Shown piece by piece: positions 6,352-6,579 of a stretch of DNA of 6,579 bases. The position numbers and the translations under genes are program-made. The notes under the pieces were generated by a model. The model worked only from the letters and a program-made list of their open reading frames with translations. It did not search any database and was not told where the DNA came from. Position 1 is the first letter of the stretch; the number at the start of each line of letters is the position of its first letter. The stretch is from the NCBI GenBank assembly GCA_031259225.1, contig JAIRLT010000126.1:1-6579 (forward strand). The letters run 5' to 3'. This DNA comes from Prevotellaceae bacterium. Its GTDB lineage: Bacteria > Bacteroidota > Bacteroidia > Bacteroidales > UBA932.

Positions 6352-6362
6352 CGCCGCCAGCC
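6352..6362 (+). repeat. GC-rich spacer copy CGCCGCCAGCC
   Basis: Right-hand member of the dispersed spacer seen three times at 4671-4774; it closes the heptad cluster beyond the minus-strand gene and is followed by unrelated A/T-rich sequence. Confidence 0.6.
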
Positions 6363-6415
6363 TAATTAGTCTTATTAAATAATCAGTCCCATTGGGTGCA
6401 ATTCAAATTGTCGCA

Positions 6416-6451
6416 TCGTCATTGCTACGGGCTTCGCCCTCACAATGACGA
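6416..6451. repeat. REP-like stem-loop (TCGTCATTG / CAATGACGA)
   Basis: Nine-base arms TCGTCATTG (6416-6424) and CAATGACGA (6443-6451) enclose an inner GGGC-TTC-GCCC hairpin (6429-6439). Words of the CGTCATTG...CAATGACG type belong to dispersed intergenic palindromes found in many bacterial genomes. Their minus-strand translation here includes RHCEGEARSN, similar to CHCEERSN-type peptides common in spurious database ORFs. The family assignment is from memory, not from a search. Confidence 0.6.
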
Positions 6452-6484
6452 GCGGGCGCTCCGTTAGGGGCGGGATGTTGGTAA

Positions 6485-6522
6485 CCCCGTGCAAGTGCAG
6501 CGAAGCGGAACGCAGCACGGGG
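6485..6522. repeat. GC-rich stem-loop (CCCCGTGC / GCACGGGG)
   Basis: Perfect 8-bp arms CCCCGTGC (6485-6492) and GCACGGGG (6515-6522) enclose a 22-base loop that can pair further (TGC at 6496-6498 with GCA at 6512-6514). It lies 33 bases beyond the first REP-like stem-loop, so the two may be parts of one composite element. No T-tract follows on either strand, so an intrinsic terminator is unlikely. Confidence 0.55.
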
Positions 6523-6579
6523 ATACACGATGATGCTTCCTGCACACGCGCGGCGCACAGGCGTTCTGCTATGCACCGG

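Larger units (their letters stand above)
6013..6579. other. Non-coding, repeat-dominated region upstream of the minus-strand gene
   Basis: From left to right these 567 bases hold the promoter and a 7-bp inverted repeat (to 6060), an A/T-rich stretch (6061-6098), and a 21-bp palindromic repeat array (6099-6256). Next come a heptad-built fold-back (6260-6342), a GC-rich spacer copy (6352-6362), a short A/T-rich stretch (6363-6410), and two GC-rich stem-loops (6416-6451, 6485-6522). The last ~57 bases have no recognisable feature. No start-to-stop reading frame here resembles a real protein. Confidence 0.65.

Noticed and set aside
6403..6579. Minus-strand frame open from the right edge to a TGA at 6403-6405 (58 codons)
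   Set aside because: It runs through both REP-like stem-loops, and its translation (including RHCEGEARSN) resembles known spurious repeat-derived peptides. A partial gene cannot be excluded without the flanking sequence.

Overview
The window looks like Bacteroidota chromosome, probably order Bacteroidales. Three things point there: a protein ending in a FISUMP (Fibrobacter succinogenes major paralogue) domain, TAnnTTTG-type promoter boxes upstream of both complete genes, and A/T-rich leaders without a Shine-Dalgarno sequence before the start codons. No species can be named from the sequence alone.

Layout. Bases 1-1107 (+) hold the 3' part of a secreted or surface FISUMP protein whose start lies to the left. 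Bases 1108-1535 are non-coding, with a candidate terminator (1192-1228) and two candidate promoter boxes. Bases 1536-4577 (+) encode a complete 1013-residue RND efflux permease of the AcrB/MexB type, with the proton-relay residues in place. No adaptor or outer-membrane channel gene adjoins it. Bases 4578-4785 separate it from a convergent gene and consist almost wholly of short tandem repeats. Bases 4786-5985 (-) encode a 399-residue exported, helix-rich protein of unknown function with four clustered cysteines. Its promoter lies at 6010-6017. Bases 6018-6579 contain no gene I can support. They hold an inverted repeat, an array of 21-bp units each carrying a palindrome, a long imperfect hairpin built from heptad repeats, and two REP-like stem-loops.

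The genes do not form an evident pathway or a new defence or mobile system. The unusual content is the repeat landscape. Several unrelated tandem families (GGCAGTA, TTAGGAA, ATTAACC, TAACTCA) share a 7-bp period. They are separated by a recurring GC-rich spacer of the form GGCGCCAGCC, and they reach into the last codons of both convergent genes, so both stop codons lie inside repeats. The same TTAGGAA family reappears beyond the minus-strand gene as a fold-back structure around a 10-bp palindrome.
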